Assembly (NCBI GenBank): GCA_017643325.1
Contig: JAEPNS010000074.1
Location: forward strand, 1 to 7,301
Source of the DNA: Alphaproteobacteria bacterium
GTDB taxonomy: Bacteria; Pseudomonadota; Alphaproteobacteria; UBA6615
Length of the DNA stretch: 7,301 bases
Direction of reading: 5' to 3'
This document shows, piece by piece, positions 6,117-7,301 of this stretch. The notes beneath the pieces were generated by a model. That model was given only the letters and a program-made list of their open reading frames with translations, did not search any database and was not told the origin of the DNA. The position numbers and the translations under genes were made by a program. Within the stretch, counting starts at the first letter, position 1. The number at the start of each line of letters is the position of its first letter.

Positions 6117-6455
6117 TCAGACGGCTTCCGGACCGCGTTCTCCGGTCCGAATTCGGATCGCCTCGTCGATCGTCGAGACGAAGATTTTGCCATCGCCGAT
6201 ACGGCCCGTTCGTGCCGCTTCCTGGATGGCCTCGATCGCCCGTTCGACCTGATTGTCCTCGAGGACGATCTCGATCTTTACCTTGGGCAGGAAGTCGACG
6301 ACGTATTCGGCGCCGCGGTAGAGTTCGGTGTGGCCTTTCTGCCGACCGAAGCCCTTGGCTTCGACGACCGTAATGCCCTTCAGGCCGACCTCATGCAACG
6401 CTTCCTTCACCTCGTCGAGCTTGAACGGTTTGATGATGGCTTCGATCTTCTTCAT
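6117..6455 (-). CDS. glnB: Nitrogen regulatory protein PII (GlnB)
   Basis: PII is a trimeric signal protein that senses 2-oxoglutarate, ATP/ADP and, through uridylylation by GlnD, glutamine. It controls GlnE (GlnA adenylylation) and NtrB/NtrC. The product is 112 residues, the standard size. It begins MKKIEAIIKPFKLDEVKEAL. The T-loop GFGRQKGHTELYRGAEY (35-51) carries the uridylylated Tyr51, and TGRIGDGKIFV (83-93) is the nucleotide-binding B-loop. It ends RIRTGERGPEAV. The frame is open upstream to 6545, but ATG 6455 matches the universal PII N-terminus and has AAGGA upstream. Its place directly ahead of glnA marks it as GlnB rather than GlnK, which usually pairs with amtB. Expression is probably driven by the sigma-54 element at 6529-6545. 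Confidence 0.97.
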   Translation of the reverse strand: MKKIEAIIKPFKLDEVKEALHEVGLKGITVVEAKGFGRQKGHTELYRGAEYVVDFLPKVKIEIVLEDNQVERAIEAIQEAARTGRIGDGKIFVSTIDEAIRIRTGERGPEAV

Positions 6456-6528
6456 TCGTTTCCTTTTGCCTCCACCGCATTGCTCAACGGGCGACCACGA
6501 TAGCCGCGGCCGCCTGCGGGTAGGACAT

Positions 6529-6545
6529 AGCATGCGCCATGCCAA
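6529..6545 (-). promoter_or_regulatory. Sigma-54 (RpoN) promoter of glnBA
   Basis: The minus strand reads TTGGCATGGCGCATGCT. Against the -24/-12 consensus YTGGCACGRNNNTTGCW it matches at all but two fixed positions, with the essential GG and GC exactly 10 bases apart. Predicted transcription starts near 6519, giving a leader of about 63 bases before glnB. Sigma-54 promoters need an enhancer-binding activator, here presumably NtrC, as known for glnBA in several alphaproteobacteria. Confidence 0.82.
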
Positions 6546-6570
6546 GTCGAGTAGATTCTAAGCGTCTGTT

Positions 6571-6600
6571 ATAAAACGAGAAAATCCCTTGTCTGGTCAA
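6571..6600 (-). promoter_or_regulatory. Possible sigma-70 promoter upstream of glnBA
   Basis: TTGACC (6600-6595) matches the -35 consensus at 5 of 6 positions. TTTTAT (6576-6571) follows after 18 bases and is a weak -10; the better-looking TATAAC (6573-6568) is 21 bases away, which is too far. Dual sigma-70 and sigma-54 promoters are known for glnB in Azospirillum and Rhodospirillum, so the element is plausible but unproven. Confidence 0.35.
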
Positions 6601-6610
6601 AAAGCGTGCA
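6594..6610 (-). promoter_or_regulatory. Weak NtrC-like half-site
   Basis: The minus strand has TGCACGCTTTTTGACCA. The left half matches the NtrC consensus TGCACC-N5-GGTGCA in five of six bases, but the right half matches only three of six. It is centred about 83 bases upstream of the predicted sigma-54 start, a usual enhancer distance, and overlaps the possible -35 element. A chance match is quite possible. Confidence 0.2.
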
Positions 6611-6654
6611 GCGATCAGTACAAATACACGGCAGTATGCACAATAATTAATCAT

Positions 6655-7301
6655 TTATCCGTAGATCTCTTGCACGCGCTCGAGTGCGGCGCGGATGTTT
6701 TCGACCGAATTTGCGTACGAAAAGCGCACGAATCCCTCGCCAAGATGTCCGAAGCTCGTGCCCGCAACTGTTGCGACATAGGCTTCGGACAACAAGCGGT
6801 CCTGGACCTCCCGTGCGGTCTGGCCGGTCCCGGTGATGTTTGGGAAGGCATAGAATGCGCCCATCGGCGTGCGGCAACTGAAGCCGTCAATCGCGTTCAA
6901 TCCGTCTACGATCACCTTCCGGCGTTCATCGAACGCACGAACCATATCGTGCACTGAATCCTGGGGACCTTCGAGAGCGGCAATCCCGGCAAACTGGGTG
7001 GCTGCGTTTACGCATGAATGGCAATTGATCGCCAGCCGGATCGCTGCGTCGACCAGAGAGGCGGGCCAAAGAGCATAGCCGAGCCGCCATCCGGTCATCG
7101 CATAGGTTTTCGACCAGCCGTCGAGCAGGATCAGCCGGTCGCGCAGATGTTCATAGGACAACAGGCTCACATGCTCATGGCCGTCGTAGGTCATCTGGCC
7201 GTAGATCTCGTCAGACAGGATGGCCACATGGGGGTGTGCCTCGAGCCCCGCAGCCAGCTTGTCCATCTCCTCGCGTGGTACAGCGCCGCCGGTCGGATTG
7301 G
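6655..7301 (-). CDS. Class I PLP-dependent aminotransferase, C-terminal part (5' end cut by window)
   Basis: This is the C-terminal half, about 215 residues, of a fold-type I aminotransferase, which moves an amino group between an amino acid and a 2-oxo acid using pyridoxal phosphate. The visible part begins with NPTGG, the cofactor-contacting Asn motif. SDEIYG follows (7212-7195), whose Asp and Tyr bind the PLP ring. The catalytic lysine lies in WSKTYAMTGWRLGYA (near 7110), and GFVRFSYANS supplies the Arg that holds the substrate carboxylate. This layout fits the AspB / aspartate-prephenate aminotransferase group, but substrate cannot be assigned from the half seen. It ends with TAA at 6655, 199 bases upstream of glnB on the same strand. 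No clear terminator follows. A nitrogen-metabolism link with glnBA is possible, but glnBA has its own promoter. Confidence 0.92.
   Translation of the reverse strand, partial: NPTGGAVPREEMDKLAAGLEAHPHVAILSDEIYGQMTYDGHEHVSLLSYEHLRDRLILLDGWSKTYAMTGWRLGYALWPASLVDAAIRLAINCHSCVNAATQFAGIAALEGPQDSVHDMVRAFDERRKVIVDGLNAIDGFSCRTPMGAFYAFPNITGTGQTAREVQDRLLSEAYVATVAGTSFGHLGEGFVRFSYANSVENIRAALERVQEIYG

Larger units (their letters stand above)
6456..6654 (-). other. glnB upstream regulatory region
   Basis: These 199 noncoding bases separate the aminotransferase stop from the glnB start. They hold the sigma-54 element, the weaker sigma-70-like and NtrC-like elements, and an AT-rich stretch (6641-6657) with an imperfect 14-base palindrome next to the aminotransferase stop. 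The predicted leader (about 6519-6456) begins with a GC-rich segment around GCGGCCGC (6506-6513). No small open frame with a ribosome-binding site was found. Confidence 0.6.

Noticed and set aside
6641..6657. AT-rich imperfect palindrome after the aminotransferase, considered as an FNR site or terminator
   Set aside because: It lacks the TTGAT-N4-ATCAA pattern, has mismatches in both arms, and has no GC stem or U-tract.
1..7301. Mobile element, defence system, CRISPR or phage content
   Set aside because: No transposase, integrase, terminal inverted repeats, spaced direct repeats or defence-related domains are seen; gene content is conserved and compositionally uniform.

Overview
The window reads as an ordinary chromosomal segment of a high-GC Gram-negative bacterium, most likely an alphaproteobacterium. 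The evidence is a ParE-type topoisomerase IV B subunit with alphaproteobacterial-style motifs, a glnB-glnA operon with PII upstream of glutamine synthetase (the usual alphaproteobacterial order), an outer-membrane Blc-type lipocalin, and dense coding with short Shine-Dalgarno-led intergenic gaps. I see no insertion sequence, phage gene, CRISPR array, rRNA or tRNA. The genus cannot be named from this window.

Left part (1-2380). The first 170 bases lie beyond the 3' end of parE. They hold a near-perfect CRP-consensus palindrome (94-115) and, on the minus strand, a possible -10 element, a Shine-Dalgarno and paired ATGs that run off the left edge. parE follows on the minus strand (171-2189, GTG start). 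A 191-bp gap separates it from the divergent lipocalin gene and contains a perfect 9-bp hairpin just before the lipocalin ribosome-binding site.

Middle (2381-4586, plus strand). A lipocalin lipoprotein (blc) is followed by three tightly packed genes: a YciA-type acyl-CoA thioesterase, a small secreted protein of unknown function, and a tandem DUF427 protein. The last three overlap their neighbours by 4 bases (ATGA, then GTGA), so they are probably one translationally coupled operon. A 13-bp-stem bidirectional terminator at 4601-4635 closes this operon and also serves glnA, which converges from the other side.

Right part (4601-7301, minus strand). glnB (PII) and glnA (type I glutamine synthetase) form a nitrogen-assimilation operon. 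A 15/17 match to the sigma-54 -24/-12 consensus lies 74 bases upstream of glnB, and a weaker sigma-70-like element lies further upstream. PII keeps its uridylylated Tyr51 and GlnA keeps its adenylylated Tyr398, so the classical cascade can act both on transcription and on enzyme activity. Upstream is the 3' part of a class I PLP-dependent aminotransferase cut by the right edge.

Most of the window is conserved housekeeping sequence. The points most worth a second look are the CRP-like operator placed at -41.5 to a predicted start, the coupled thioesterase / secreted protein / tandem DUF427 operon, and the hairpin in the lipocalin leader.
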